38,360 nt of DNA. It comes from Candidatus Levyibacteriota bacterium (GTDB lineage Bacteria > Patescibacteriota > Microgenomatia > Levybacterales > UBA12049). The notes beneath the pieces are model-generated. The model searched no databases. It was given only the letters and a program-made list of their open reading frames with translations, and had not been told where the DNA came from. This document shows, one piece after another, positions 7,802 through 16,580 of this stretch (its first letter is position 1; the number at the start of each line of letters is the position of its first letter). Where the stretch lies: positions 1 to 38,360 of the forward strand of contig DAIDHK010000011.1 in NCBI GenBank assembly GCA_027459725.1, in the 5' to 3' direction. The position numbers were made by a program, and so were the translations under genes.

Positions 7802-8620
7802 TCATCTTTTCTTCTTTAAGTGATAATACTTAATCTTTACATATTCCAGGCCATATAAGAGGATAAGCGAGGAATAATAAATCCAGAGCAATAATGCAAT
7901 TAGCGAGGAAGTAGTACCATATTTACTGCTGGAAGCACTAAGTGCGATCATATACGACAGTATAATCTTGCCAAATGTAAAGAGAATTGAGCTGATAACA
8001 GCTCCCTGTAGCGCTAAATTATATGAAAGTTTTACGCGTGATAACAACATATACAAAAAAGGTAAAATCAAAGCAAAAATAATTAACGGGATAATAATAT
8101 CCAGACTGTACAGCAGTAGTGACATATTCTTAAAAACATATTGAGACATGTAGGAAATCACTGTGGAGAAGACTAATGAGACAAGTAAGGCTAAGGCGAT
8201 AATAAATAAAACAATAAAAGTCATAATTCGATTGATTAGCATAGATTTAATCCCGGAAGGTTGATCTTTTATATGCAAAATTACATTAAAAGCTTCCTCA
8301 AGTTGCGAAAAAATACTGCTCGCAGAGAATAGTAATAACACAATGCCGATTGTTAGAGATATTAAATTGCTGTCAGTACTATTTCCTTGCTGGATAAGAC
8401 TTTTAACCGTTTGTGCAACTGCCGGATTGGTAAAGTGACTGATTTGTAAAAGAATTTGTCTAGTGCTGGCTTGAGTGCCAAAGAAAAAACCTGCGACAGA
8501 TATCATGATTAATATCAGAGGACCTAATGAGAATAATGAGTAGTAAGAAATTGCTGCTGCATACAGGTTTACTTTATCTTTTTGCCAGTCTAAAAATGCG
8601 TTAATGATGTCTGTAAACAT
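7802..8620 (-). CDS. YihY/BrkB-family membrane protein
   Basis: A 272-residue protein with six predicted membrane helices of the YihY (UPF0761, once called ribonuclease BN) family. The signature is at the N-terminus, AAAISYYSLFSLGPLILIM (about 21-39), followed by the family polar turns and a late GKIILSYMIALSASSSKYGT segment ending in SLIALLLWIYYSS. The molecular role is not established; roles in envelope or transport have been suggested. It lies 35 nt after the small coiled-coil membrane gene at 8656-8904, probably one leftward transcript. It ends in TGA immediately followed by TAA. Confidence 0.85.
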   Translation of the reverse strand: MFTDIINAFLDWQKDKVNLYAAAISYYSLFSLGPLILIMISVAGFFFGTQASTRQILLQISHFTNPAVAQTVKSLIQQGNSTDSNLISLTIGIVLLLFSASSIFSQLEEAFNVILHIKDQPSGIKSMLINRIMTFIVLFIIALALLVSLVFSTVISYMSQYVFKNMSLLLYSLDIIIPLIIFALILPFLYMLLSRVKLSYNLALQGAVISSILFTFGKIILSYMIALSASSSKYGTTSSLIALLLWIYYSSLILLYGLEYVKIKYYHLKKKR

Positions 8621-8655
8621 ACTGACTTTTTTGGGATGGTTGTATTTTCTTCTAT

Positions 8656-8904
8656 TTAGCCGTCGGTGTGAGTGAAACGATTTAGTAAGGACTGAAAAAA
8701 AGAGCTACCCGCCTGTGCTGCTGTATCTACCGGATGAGAGAGTGCTTCTTGTACTTCTCCAAGCTGATGACTTATATGCTCGCTAATCTGGGATATTTTT
8801 TGATAAAGCATATATAAGATTACGGCAATACCTATCCAGAAAATAATCTGCAGTCCCATATAAATAATGGCTATCACATAAAATGTTTGTTGTAATTGCA
8901 CCAT
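8656..8904 (-). CDS. Small membrane protein with coiled tail
   Basis: An 82-residue protein: short polar start, one membrane span (about 8-40), then a heptad-like stretch QKISQISEHISHQLGEVQEA (about 44-63) and a polar C-terminus. It resembles the DUF948 style of small membrane-anchored coiled coils, but I cannot name it. A longer frame to 9000 exists; the ATG at 8904 is preferred because the longer form would overlap the start of the divergent glycosyltransferase gene at 8980. It precedes the YihY gene. Confidence 0.6.
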   Translation of the reverse strand: MVQLQQTFYVIAIIYMGLQIIFWIGIAVILYMLYQKISQISEHISHQLGEVQEALSHPVDTAAQAGSSFFQSLLNRFTHTDG

Positions 8905-8979
8905 AATTATTAGTTTAGAGGTAGAATATAAGATAGGATAGTTGAGTGAGTAAGAAAGAGGTGAGAGATTGGGCAAATT

Positions 8980-10503
8980 ATGAATGTTTTTAAACAACAC
9001 TTGCGCAAATTCCTTTTATGGTATTTGATAGTGGTATTTTTTTTGTTGAGGTTATGGAATTTAACGTTATTGCCTATTTTTAACGATGAAGCTATCTATA
9101 TTCATTGGGGAATTAAAGAACTGCAAAGTGGTAACTTATACTATTCACTTTATGATAGTAAGCAGCCACTATTGATGTGGTTTTTTGCCATTTTTAGTAC
9201 TGTTTCTAGAGATCCCTTGTGGGGGGCCAGATTGGTATCTGTTTTATTCGGATTAGTGGGGACGTTGGGCTTGTTTACCTTAGGAAAAAAGTTTTTTTCA
9301 CGAACTATCGGTTTGTGGGCGGTAGGATTATATATGGTTATACCTATCTTTTCTTTTTTTGATAGACAGGCTTTGATGGAAACAGCGGTTGGGGTTGTGG
9401 GGGTCTGGTTTGTGTATTTCTCACTGAGTTATTTACAAAAACCATCAACAAAGCACGCTGTAATGTTAGGAATATTGGGGGGACTGGGTGAGTTTATTAA
9501 AACAAGCAGTCTTTTGTTTGTGGTTGCTTTTATAATGGTACTGCTATGGAAAAGAAAAATCTGGAGAAATATAAGAGATATAAGTTATTTTGTTCTCAGT
9601 TTTGTTATAGTTGATAGTCTGCTTTTCATTAATCCCATGTTTTGGCAGACTTTATCTTCCAATAGTCGATATTCTTTAACTATAGATGAGATTATGCGTT
9701 TTCCAATTGCTGTCTGGTATAACAATATTGAAGCAAACGGCGAGATTATTTTGTTTTATCTGACACCCCTGGTAGTAGTAGGTATGTTTTGGGGAATGAG
9801 AAATATATGGTTAAGTAAAGCACAGATAAAAAAACTATTTTTATGGTTAGTTTTTCTCCCCATTATTCTGGAAACTTTCTTAAGCAAAAGCAGCACTCAG
9901 AGGTACCTGGTATCCTTTTTGCCCTTGCTGACTATTTGTACAGCTGTGGGTATAGATAATTTCTTGAATTTAGAGTGCGGTAGACTTAGTTGCTGGGGTA
10001 AAAAAGCGGTGGTGATTATGGGAATATCTTTGTCAACTGTGATAACCAGCTTACAGATAAGTAATCCCGTAAGCTATTTCCAGTTATATTCTCATCTTAC
10101 TAGAATGTCAGATATTGGAGGATATTTATCTACACAAAATAGTGGTGAAGGAATAGCCAGAGTTGTAAGTTTTTTGAAAAATAAAAGTTCTATGCAGCCG
10201 ATAATTGTGGCTACTACGGTTAATACCGGAAATCCGGAAGATGCACTCTATGTCTATTTATCAGGAGACAAGAATATTAATTTTATTTATTTGGATAATA
10301 GGTTTTTAGGTATCCAATTGGCCACTATTGACTGTCTGTCTTCATCTATACCATTATACTTTATTAGTCGGGATGAACAGCAGGGTGGTATGAATCAGTA
10401 TTTACAACAGATTGAGTCGATACATAATCCCTATGGGGAGAATAGAATTGGTATTTATACTTTAAAGCAAAAGTGTAGCGGAAAAACAATCAGGGTTGAT
10501 TAA
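8980..10503 (+). CDS. PMT/ArnT-type membrane glycosyltransferase
   Basis: A 507-residue integral membrane glycosyltransferase of the GT-C fold (PMT_2/GT83-like), which transfers sugars from a polyprenyl-phosphate carrier outside the membrane. The N-terminal span is followed by LPIFNDEAIYIHWG (about 31-44), holding the acidic DEA loop typical of the family; about ten hydrophobic segments follow, with a second loop near FFDRQALMETAV (about 126-137). The C-terminal 150 residues are soluble. Acceptor and sugar are unknown. It is divergent from the 8656-8904 gene and converges on the YggT gene. Confidence 0.8.
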   Translation: MNVFKQHLRKFLLWYLIVVFFLLRLWNLTLLPIFNDEAIYIHWGIKELQSGNLYYSLYDSKQPLLMWFFAIFSTVSRDPLWGARLVSVLFGLVGTLGLFTLGKKFFSRTIGLWAVGLYMVIPIFSFFDRQALMETAVGVVGVWFVYFSLSYLQKPSTKHAVMLGILGGLGEFIKTSSLLFVVAFIMVLLWKRKIWRNIRDISYFVLSFVIVDSLLFINPMFWQTLSSNSRYSLTIDEIMRFPIAVWYNNIEANGEIILFYLTPLVVVGMFWGMRNIWLSKAQIKKLFLWLVFLPIILETFLSKSSTQRYLVSFLPLLTICTAVGIDNFLNLECGRLSCWGKKAVVIMGISLSTVITSLQISNPVSYFQLYSHLTRMSDIGGYLSTQNSGEGIARVVSFLKNKSSMQPIIVATTVNTGNPEDALYVYLSGDKNINFIYLDNRFLGIQLATIDCLSSSIPLYFISRDEQQGGMNQYLQQIESIHNPYGENRIGIYTLKQKCSGKTIRVD

Positions 10504-10519
10504 AAATAGATATAAGATC

Positions 10520-10954
10520 TCAGGGGTTATCTACATTCTCAGCTACCTCAGAAGGGGAAGCAGGTTTGATCAGTTGAAGGAGATAAACCAATCCATAGGC
10601 AATTAATAGATAGACAATGGCTGCAATAATAGTCGACCACTCAAATACTGATTTACCTACCACAGTAATAGATAAAATACCTGAAAAAGGGAGTGCCAGA
10701 GGATTGGAAACACCGTAAACAAAGGATGTGAAGCCATTATATGGATTAGCTCCTAGAACTTTTAGCACGACCCGAAAAGCCAAAAGGACTTCTATTAATC
10801 CTAAAATATACCATATTACCTGATAGAAGCGGAAAATAGCTTTTTTCTTGCTATATACACGTTGAGCAGATTCTGTTCTGACTGCCGGCATGCTCTGAGA
10901 TGTCTTTACTACCTGTACTGGTTGTTCACTAACTGTAGATACTGTCTGTTCCAT
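10520..10954 (-). CDS. YggT-family membrane protein
   Basis: A 144-residue protein: a polar Ser/Gln/Val-rich head (about 1-45), then two or three membrane spans with the YggT-like core LLAFRVVLKVLGANPYNGF (about 60-78) and NPLALPF, the proline-rich turn of the family. Function is unclear; YggT proteins have been tied to osmotic tolerance and to division-site factors. An ATG 30 nt further up exists, but the -10 (TATACT, plus 10974-10979) sits 19 nt before the chosen ATG and would leave no room for it. It ends 17 nt from the converging glycosyltransferase gene. Confidence 0.8.
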   Translation of the reverse strand: MEQTVSTVSEQPVQVVKTSQSMPAVRTESAQRVYSKKKAIFRFYQVIWYILGLIEVLLAFRVVLKVLGANPYNGFTSFVYGVSNPLALPFSGILSITVVGKSVFEWSTIIAAIVYLLIAYGLVYLLQLIKPASPSEVAENVDNP

Positions 10955-11049
10955 AAGAATAATGTATGTACGTAGTATAAACAACGCTCACATATTTAAT
11001 GCTAAGAAAAAGTAAGAAAGCGGTAACAAAGATAGTTTAGATTGTTGAA

Positions 11050-12198
11050 CTATCTAAACATAAATCCCAGTAGGTCTGACATTTGTCTGAGAGTAGAACT
11101 ATGATGAGTCTGTTGCATGATCTCCAGTGCCTTAGGAGTATTCATATCATCCTCCAAGGCATGACTAAATTCCTTCATTTTCTGGTTAGTATCATTACTG
11201 GATTTCAGTTTTGTTGATAAAGTTCTATGTAATAACAAAACTTTTTCTTTTGCTTCTTCCAATTCGGATTCCATAAATTCCCAGGGAGTACGATAATGGT
11301 GAGAGAGTAGGACATATCGAATAGTATCTGCATCGTAAGTTTTTAATAAATCCGAGATTAGAATCAAGTTCCCTAATGACTTTGACATTTTTTCACCTTG
11401 GTACATAACCATGGCTGTATGCATCCAGAAATCGACAAATGGATCTTTGCCGGTATAGGCTTCTGATTGTGCACGTTCACTTTCGTGATGAGGGAAGATG
11501 AGATCTCGTCCGCCTCCATGAATAGTAATCTGAGCCCCTAAATATTGATTAATCATAGCAGAGCATTCTATATGCCAACCGGGTCGGCCCTTTATTTCCA
11601 TTGGTCCCTCCCATACGGGCTCGTCTGGTCTAGCTGCCTGCCAAAGAATAAAATCCAATGGATTTTTTTTGTTCTTATCATCAGGATCAGCGCCTCGTTC
11701 TCTGGAAAGCTGTATCATTTGTTTCTCTGAATAATGAGAGAGATCACCATAAGAGGAAAACTCACTCACATCAAAATAGATATTACTACCGGAAGAGTAG
11801 GCGTAACCCTCTTTTAATAATTTACTAACCATTTCTACGATTTTATCCATAGAATCAGTCGCTTTTACATACCAAGTTGGAGGAAGGACATTTAAATTTT
11901 TCATATCAGTGAGGTACTTTTTAGTCCAGGATTGTCCGAGAGATTTCCAGTCCGTATTTTGTTCTTTTGCCTTGCGTAAAATATCATCATCTATATCTGT
12001 CACATTTTGCAGATACTTAACGGTATGTTGCTTATAGCGTAAAAAGCGCACTAACACATCAAAGAAAACATAGGTAAAAGCATGGCCTAGGTGAGTTGTA
12101 TCATACGGAGTTATACCACAGACATAGATACTAATATCCTTAACCCCTACAGGTGTAAGTTCTTTTATCTTTTGAGATTTTGAATCGTAAAGAAGCAT
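11050..12198 (-). CDS. Cysteinyl-tRNA synthetase/MshC-like ligase
   Basis: A class I adenylating enzyme that activates cysteine. Catalytic features: HLGH (residues 36-39) and KMSKS (270-274). Zinc ligands are expected at C27, C212, H237 and E241, all present. At 382 residues it lacks most of the C-terminal anticodon region of normal CysRS (about 460). GITPYDTTHLGHA, RPGWHIECSA and DDMNTPKAL are closer to MshC, the cysteine:glucosaminyl-inositol ligase of mycothiol synthesis, and to short CysS-annotated proteins of Chloroflexi, than to E. coli CysS. It may be this lineage's tRNA synthetase or a paralog acting on a small molecule. A TTG nine bases upstream is a less likely start. Confidence 0.85.
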   Translation of the reverse strand: MLLYDSKSQKIKELTPVGVKDISIYVCGITPYDTTHLGHAFTYVFFDVLVRFLRYKQHTVKYLQNVTDIDDDILRKAKEQNTDWKSLGQSWTKKYLTDMKNLNVLPPTWYVKATDSMDKIVEMVSKLLKEGYAYSSGSNIYFDVSEFSSYGDLSHYSEKQMIQLSRERGADPDDKNKKNPLDFILWQAARPDEPVWEGPMEIKGRPGWHIECSAMINQYLGAQITIHGGGRDLIFPHHESERAQSEAYTGKDPFVDFWMHTAMVMYQGEKMSKSLGNLILISDLLKTYDADTIRYVLLSHHYRTPWEFMESELEEAKEKVLLLHRTLSTKLKSSNDTNQKMKEFSHALEDDMNTPKALEIMQQTHHSSTLRQMSDLLGFMFR

Positions 12199-12253
12199 AG
12201 CGTTCAACTATTTTAACTGAGTTTAAAGCAAAAGAAAAGTATGAAGAGTAGAT

Positions 12254-13162
12254 TTATACTATATGGAAATATGTCTTTAAGTTGGAAAAATCACTCTTAT
12301 CCCGAATAAAGTATGTATATTTTTTCCTATCCTGCAGTTTAAAAGTAATTTTTTGTTGCCATCCGGAAGCTGATACAGCAGTAACTGTGGTTAAAGAGAT
12401 AGAATAGTTAGCCGGGTTGGATTGAAGAATTTGCAACAGTGATTGGGAATTTAACATTTCTTGCAATTTGTTTTGTATATCCTTCCTGGCAAATATCAGA
12501 TTGGTCATATTGATATCAGTTTGATTAATAATTTGTCCAGCTCCTGCTAAAGGTACGACGATGGCGTGAATATGAGTTTGTGTTACAAGTAGAGCGTTTT
12601 CGGGATGGAAATCCTTACCTTTGCCTAAGAATGATACACCCTGTATGATTCCTTCACTGTGTTGTATTCCGGCAGCTGTAACTTGAACAGTTTCATTCTG
12701 GTCAACTGCTATGCCGATGTTGGATTTCACGCCTGTTTGGGCATAGAGGTTAATTGAGTTTACTCGTTTAACCAAGTCGACTCTAAGGAATGCTATTAAA
12801 ACCATAAAGCTGATAAATATAAGAGCAATCCACCACGGGAGACCTTTAGTAACGTAATATATGAGTACTGAGGTCACAATAATGATCAGTGGAATTAAAG
12901 TGAAGAGAGAAGAATATGAGTTTGTCTGACTGCTTTTTAAGACAATGTTACTGATTAAATCCGACCTGGTTGTACCCCGTGAATGAAGAGCATCAGGAAT
13001 CTCACTAAGGGGATTTGGGTTATTTGTTTGGAGGTGCAAAAAACTTTCATCAATGTCCTGTTGATCCCAATTATTTTGCAAAAGAGATTGTACTATAGCC
13101 TCTTTGGATTGTCCCTGCTGTAACTGATTTTGAATATAGGCCTCTAATTCCTGAGTTACCAT
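12254..13162 (-). CDS. Unknown membrane protein, helical N-domain
   Basis: A 302-residue protein I cannot name. Residues 1-45 have the pattern LEAYIQNQLQQGQSKEAIVQ then NNWDQQDI, a two-helix module seen at the front of many CPR membrane proteins. Two membrane spans follow (about 85-130), then a soluble domain of about 170 residues, beta-rich, with LLVTQTHIHAIVVPL near 192, reminiscent of PH-like membrane-associated domains. The ATG at 13162 lies exactly 6 nt from a -10 box, favouring it over a start 12 codons upstream. It is 55 nt from the CysRS-like gene in the same direction. Confidence 0.65.
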   Translation of the reverse strand: MVTQELEAYIQNQLQQGQSKEAIVQSLLQNNWDQQDIDESFLHLQTNNPNPLSEIPDALHSRGTTRSDLISNIVLKSSQTNSYSSLFTLIPLIIIVTSVLIYYVTKGLPWWIALIFISFMVLIAFLRVDLVKRVNSINLYAQTGVKSNIGIAVDQNETVQVTAAGIQHSEGIIQGVSFLGKGKDFHPENALLVTQTHIHAIVVPLAGAGQIINQTDINMTNLIFARKDIQNKLQEMLNSQSLLQILQSNPANYSISLTTVTAVSASGWQQKITFKLQDRKKYTYFIRDKSDFSNLKTYFHIV

Positions 13163-13168
13163 ATAGTT

Positions 13169-13198
13169 ATAATAAGTTAGAATATTTAGGGAATACAA
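13169..13198 (-). promoter_or_regulatory. Leaderless promoter of the 13162 gene
   Basis: Minus strand TTGTAT, 18 nt, TATTAT, then 6 nt to the ATG. The expected first transcribed base is the A of the start codon. Confidence 0.6.
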
Positions 13199-13431
13199 TA
13201 CCTATGCAGCAAAAGCCAGCGCAAGCATTCTGGTTTGTTCATAATTAATTATCCAGCCGTTATGTAACACACTTCTATATAGTATACTTTCGGATAGATT
13301 TCTAAATCTGGTACTTTACGGCGCAAGATTCCACTCTATGTGTTTTCAAAATCGATTCTACTTCAGATTCTTGACCGTGTACGACTTCTACTGCCACTAA
13401 TATCTAACCTTGTTCAATGCGTGATTTATAT

Positions 13432-13872
13432 TCATGGAGCACTATTATCAGGAATGTCTTTATCTACCAGCCAGCCTACAATAACTCCCGCTACGTCTCG
13501 AGTTGCAGTTGCTGCAACAATAGTTGCAATCAGACCAGCGACTAAACCAATACCGGGTATCGCTATAACTGAAAGACCTGCCAGTAATACGCCGCTGCCT
13601 ACAACGCCTTCTAAGTTCGTTTCTCATAAAGCGGGGAGAGAAGGGGTTATTTCTCCAGCTCTGTCTCCTCTCCAGTACAGTGGAAAGATCTTAGCAGAAG
13701 GGAAAGGTTGAGATAAGTCTGTTGCGGCTAACATGCGGGATTTGATCGCACCCGGATTATTTCTGACATCTTTATCGTTAAATGCGGTTGAGGAATAAGT
13801 TACTATATCTTTATTTCTGAACACTCTTTTTATGGCACTATCACTTAAAAACGATAATTGCATCCAATACAT
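13432..13872 (-). pseudogene. Broken glycine-rich membrane protein gene
   Basis: The minus-strand frame from the ATG at 13872 runs 82 codons to a TGA at 13624-13626, then continues open in the same frame for 63 codons to a TGA at 13432. The part after the first stop reads EGVVGSGVLLAGLSVIAIPG, then GLVAGLIATIVAA, and GVIVGWLVDKDIPD. This is the glycine-zipper and -GIPE-like ending of general-stress (YflT/DUF1269-type) membrane proteins. TGA is a normal stop elsewhere here, so a nonsense mutation is the simplest reading. The rest of the interval 13199-13964 shows no other supported gene. Confidence 0.55.
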
Positions 13873-13964
13873 GTCCTAATTTATATCCTCTGAAATTAGG
13901 GTTTTGGGAATATAAAGATTTTTCTGATAAGGGTATACACAGATAATTGCAAAATAGACATTGG

Positions 13965-15203
13965 TTAATGTATCGCAGTTTTTTGAGCGGCAATGTGTTG
14001 TACTAGAAATGTTCTTCTGTTTACAACATAAAGAATTGCTACGATAGAGAGAATAGCACAGGTAATATATGGTAAGTTTGGTGCAAAACTATAAAGATAT
14101 GCTGCGATTAGAGGACCAGTCATACGGGTGATAGATTGTAATGACTGATTTGCTCCTTGAACTCGGCCTTGCTGTTTGGGTCCGGCAGCCCGGGAGACTA
14201 GACCTCCAAGAGCTGGTTCTATTAACCCGCTGCCAAAAGCGAAAATGATTACTCCTATGAAGGCCATTATAGTGAGTGGATAGAAAACCAAGAAAGAATT
14301 CCATAAATAACCTATACCGGTTAATGTTAATCCGGCTAATACTAGTTTTAACTCACCGAATCGTGGAATTAGTTTGCCCGACAAAAAACCCTGAGTAAAG
14401 ATTTCTACTAGACCTATTACAAAAAAGAAAATTCCTATATTCTCCGGAGTCCAGTGCAAAACATCCTTGGAAAAAACACCACCAATTCCTTGTAACTGGG
14501 AGAAGGGGAGGAAATAGAAAAAGCCAATGAATAATAAGGTTCTAATCGTAACGTCAGATAGTACGGATGTCAGTTGAGTAAAAGGATTTAGATGGTGTAA
14601 TGAAAAATTACTAATCCGATGCTCAGGTGTTAGACTTTCTGGTAAGACAAAAAGGCCAAAAAGAGCGTTAATGAGGGTGAGTGCTGCGGCGAGGAAAAAT
14701 GGAGCGGTTAAATTGATGAGGGAGACAAAACCACCGATCGTAGGGCCAAGCATAAATCCTATACCAACTATGGCTCCAATGATGCCAAACATTTTGCCGC
14801 GATCCTCTGGCTTGGTCACGTCAGCTACATAAGAAAAAACAGCCCCGATATCCCCACCTGTTAAGCCGTCAATAATGCGTCCTATGTACAAAACCAGCAT
14901 TGAACCGCCGATACCAAACATGAGATAACCAAAAGCAGAACCTAGTAGACAAGTTAATAGAATGGGTCGACGCCCAAACTTATCACTCAGAGCACCTAAA
15001 CCTGGTGCAGCAAAAAATTGGCAAATAGAGTAGATAGAAGTTAGGAGTCCCACATGAAATGCAACATCTGTATTAGAAGCTCCCGGCATATATTTTTGTA
15101 CAATAAAAGGAATCTCAGGAATGATAATTCCAATACCCATGACAGATAAAAAAGCCGTGAACATAATAAAAAGGAAGCTTTTATTAGCGAGTAGTGATTT
15201 CAT
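13965..15203 (-). CDS. MFS exporter, TetA-like
   Basis: A 412-residue major facilitator with twelve predicted spans, close in pattern to drug:H+ antiporters such as TetA. Motif A between helices 2 and 3 reads GALSDKFGRRPILL (about 70-83). A second signature, GRIIDGLTGGDIGAVFSYVADV (about 108-129), is typical of TetA/Bcr exporters, and GIIGAIVGIGFMLGPTIGG (about 139-157) is the antiporter motif C. The substrate is not predictable. It is divergent from the tandem acetyltransferase at 15482, which also resembles resistance enzymes. Confidence 0.88.
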   Translation of the reverse strand: MKSLLANKSFLFIMFTAFLSVMGIGIIIPEIPFIVQKYMPGASNTDVAFHVGLLTSIYSICQFFAAPGLGALSDKFGRRPILLTCLLGSAFGYLMFGIGGSMLVLYIGRIIDGLTGGDIGAVFSYVADVTKPEDRGKMFGIIGAIVGIGFMLGPTIGGFVSLINLTAPFFLAAALTLINALFGLFVLPESLTPEHRISNFSLHHLNPFTQLTSVLSDVTIRTLLFIGFFYFLPFSQLQGIGGVFSKDVLHWTPENIGIFFFVIGLVEIFTQGFLSGKLIPRFGELKLVLAGLTLTGIGYLWNSFLVFYPLTIMAFIGVIIFAFGSGLIEPALGGLVSRAAGPKQQGRVQGANQSLQSITRMTGPLIAAYLYSFAPNLPYITCAILSIVAILYVVNRRTFLVQHIAAQKTAIH

Positions 15204-15217
15204 AAAAGAATCTATCC

Positions 15218-15246
15218 ATTGTAATTTAAATCACAAAAGTGTGCAA
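15218..15246 (-). promoter_or_regulatory. Promoter of MFS gene
   Basis: Minus strand TTGCAC, 17 nt, TACAAT, then 14 nt to the ATG. The leader should be about 8 nt. Confidence 0.65.
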
Positions 15247-15261
15247 ACAATCGAAAGATTT

Positions 15262-15481
15262 TAAACAGATAAGTTAAGAAGTATTAAATGGCTAATGTTA
15301 TCTGAGTTACCTAATAATTTTATTTTCCCTAATCAGTGGGAGGCGGTAATTGATGAATTTAAGTTACCATTGGAAAATGCGTATAAAGTATAGCTATCAA
15401 ACTTCGTACTTTACATTCAGAAATAGATTTAAGTCGATTACTTCAACTATTTTTTGATAAGCAATGTAATATAATTACAAT
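15262..15481 (+). other. Intergenic with possible gene remnant
   Basis: A coding-like run, SELPNNFIFPNQWEAVIDEF and onward, ends at TAG 15391-15393; another frame then gives KLRTLHSEIDLSRLLQLFF up to the next gene. Neither has a convincing start. They may be pieces of a decayed gene. The -10 TATAAT of the next gene is at 15470-15475. Confidence 0.25.
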
Positions 15482-16540
15482 ATGAATTTATCAAATATCA
15501 TTATTACTACAGAAAGATTGAAGTTGGTACCTGTATCTATAAGGTATGCAGAGATAATTTCAAAGGAGTTTACTCCTAAAGTAACTACATATATGTTTCC
15601 TAAACCTGCCGAAACGATTAACGATACTCTTGCATTTATTCACATGTCACAAGAACAATTAATAAAAGGAGAATCGTTAAATGTAAGTATTTTCGATTTA
15701 CAAACAAGAGAACTTTTAGGTGGAGGTAGCATAAATCATGCAAATACCAAAACACCAGTACTTGGTATCTGGATTAAAAAAGGAGTGCATGGTTATAAAT
15801 ACGGGAGAGAAGCAGTAAGAGGACTAAAAGAGTGGGCAGAAGAGCATTTACGGTATGAGTATCTTACTTACCCCGTTGATAAGAGGAACATTCCAAGTCG
15901 TAAAATTGCAGAATCGTTAGGTGGCATTGCTGGAAAGGAATATAAAAAGATAAACCAATCAGGCAACGAACTTGAAATCATTGAGTATTGGCTATATAAA
16001 AGTACCTTTGATGAGAAAAACATTTCTTTTAGAAAACTTACCATTGATGATTTACCTTTAATGCACAAATGGTTAAACGATCCTTACGTTCATGAGTGGT
16101 ATGACAAGGATAAAGAGAACACTCTGGAAGAAATTACACAACGCTATGCGCCCAAGGTACAAGGAGAAAAACCAACAGACTGTTATATTATATTGTTTGA
16201 AAATAAGCCAGTTGGATACATTCAAACCTACAAAGTAAATGACTGGCCAGAATTTGGTGATTATGTTGGATATGATGATCACACTGCAAGTGTGGATTTG
16301 TTTATTGGTGATAGCACAGTCAGGGGTAAAGGATTCGGGAGTATAATGCTCAAGAAATTTCTTAAGGAAATTATTTTTTCAAATGGAGATATTACAACTT
16401 GTATTATTGGACCAGAACCAAAAAACATAAGAGCTATTAAATCATACGAAAAAACAGGGTTTCATTATGTAAAGACAGTACAGGTTGGAAATGAACCTGA
16501 TCCGACATACATAATGGAAATACAGAAAAAAACTTATTGA
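15482..16540 (+). CDS. Tandem GNAT acetyltransferase (RimJ-like + AAC(6')-like)
   Basis: Two GNAT domains in one 352-residue chain. Residues 1-170 resemble RimJ/RimL N-acetyltransferases, with LGIWIKKGVHGYKYGREAV as the acetyl-CoA loop and NIPSRKIAESLGG after it. Residues 178-350 resemble the AAC(6')-Ib aminoglycoside acetyltransferases: DCYIILFENKPVGYIQTYKV, VDLFIGDSTVRGKGFGSIML and EPKNIRAIKSYEKTGFHYVK. Acetyl-CoA-binding R/Q-x-x-G-x-G/A is RGKGFG in the second domain. The ATG lies exactly 6 nt after TATAAT. It stops at TGA. Aminoglycoside modification is possible, but protein or metabolite acetylation is equally open. Confidence 0.85.
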   Translation: MNLSNIIITTERLKLVPVSIRYAEIISKEFTPKVTTYMFPKPAETINDTLAFIHMSQEQLIKGESLNVSIFDLQTRELLGGGSINHANTKTPVLGIWIKKGVHGYKYGREAVRGLKEWAEEHLRYEYLTYPVDKRNIPSRKIAESLGGIAGKEYKKINQSGNELEIIEYWLYKSTFDEKNISFRKLTIDDLPLMHKWLNDPYVHEWYDKDKENTLEEITQRYAPKVQGEKPTDCYIILFENKPVGYIQTYKVNDWPEFGDYVGYDDHTASVDLFIGDSTVRGKGFGSIMLKKFLKEIIFSNGDITTCIIGPEPKNIRAIKSYEKTGFHYVKTVQVGNEPDPTYIMEIQKKTY

Positions 16541-16580
16541 CTTAACTATATCAGACCCTTGCAGGTCATTGAGAACGATG

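Noticed and set aside
7529-7819. Open frame of 96 codons through the candidate RNA
   Set aside because: It starts inside the -35 box of the promoter, has low-complexity composition, and the hairpins explain the sequence better.
13624-13626. TGA recoded as glycine, as in Absconditabacteria/Gracilibacteria
   Set aside because: TGA is the natural stop of mreD, YggT, YihY and the GNAT gene, in mreD overlapping the next start, and the core genes contain no in-frame TGA.
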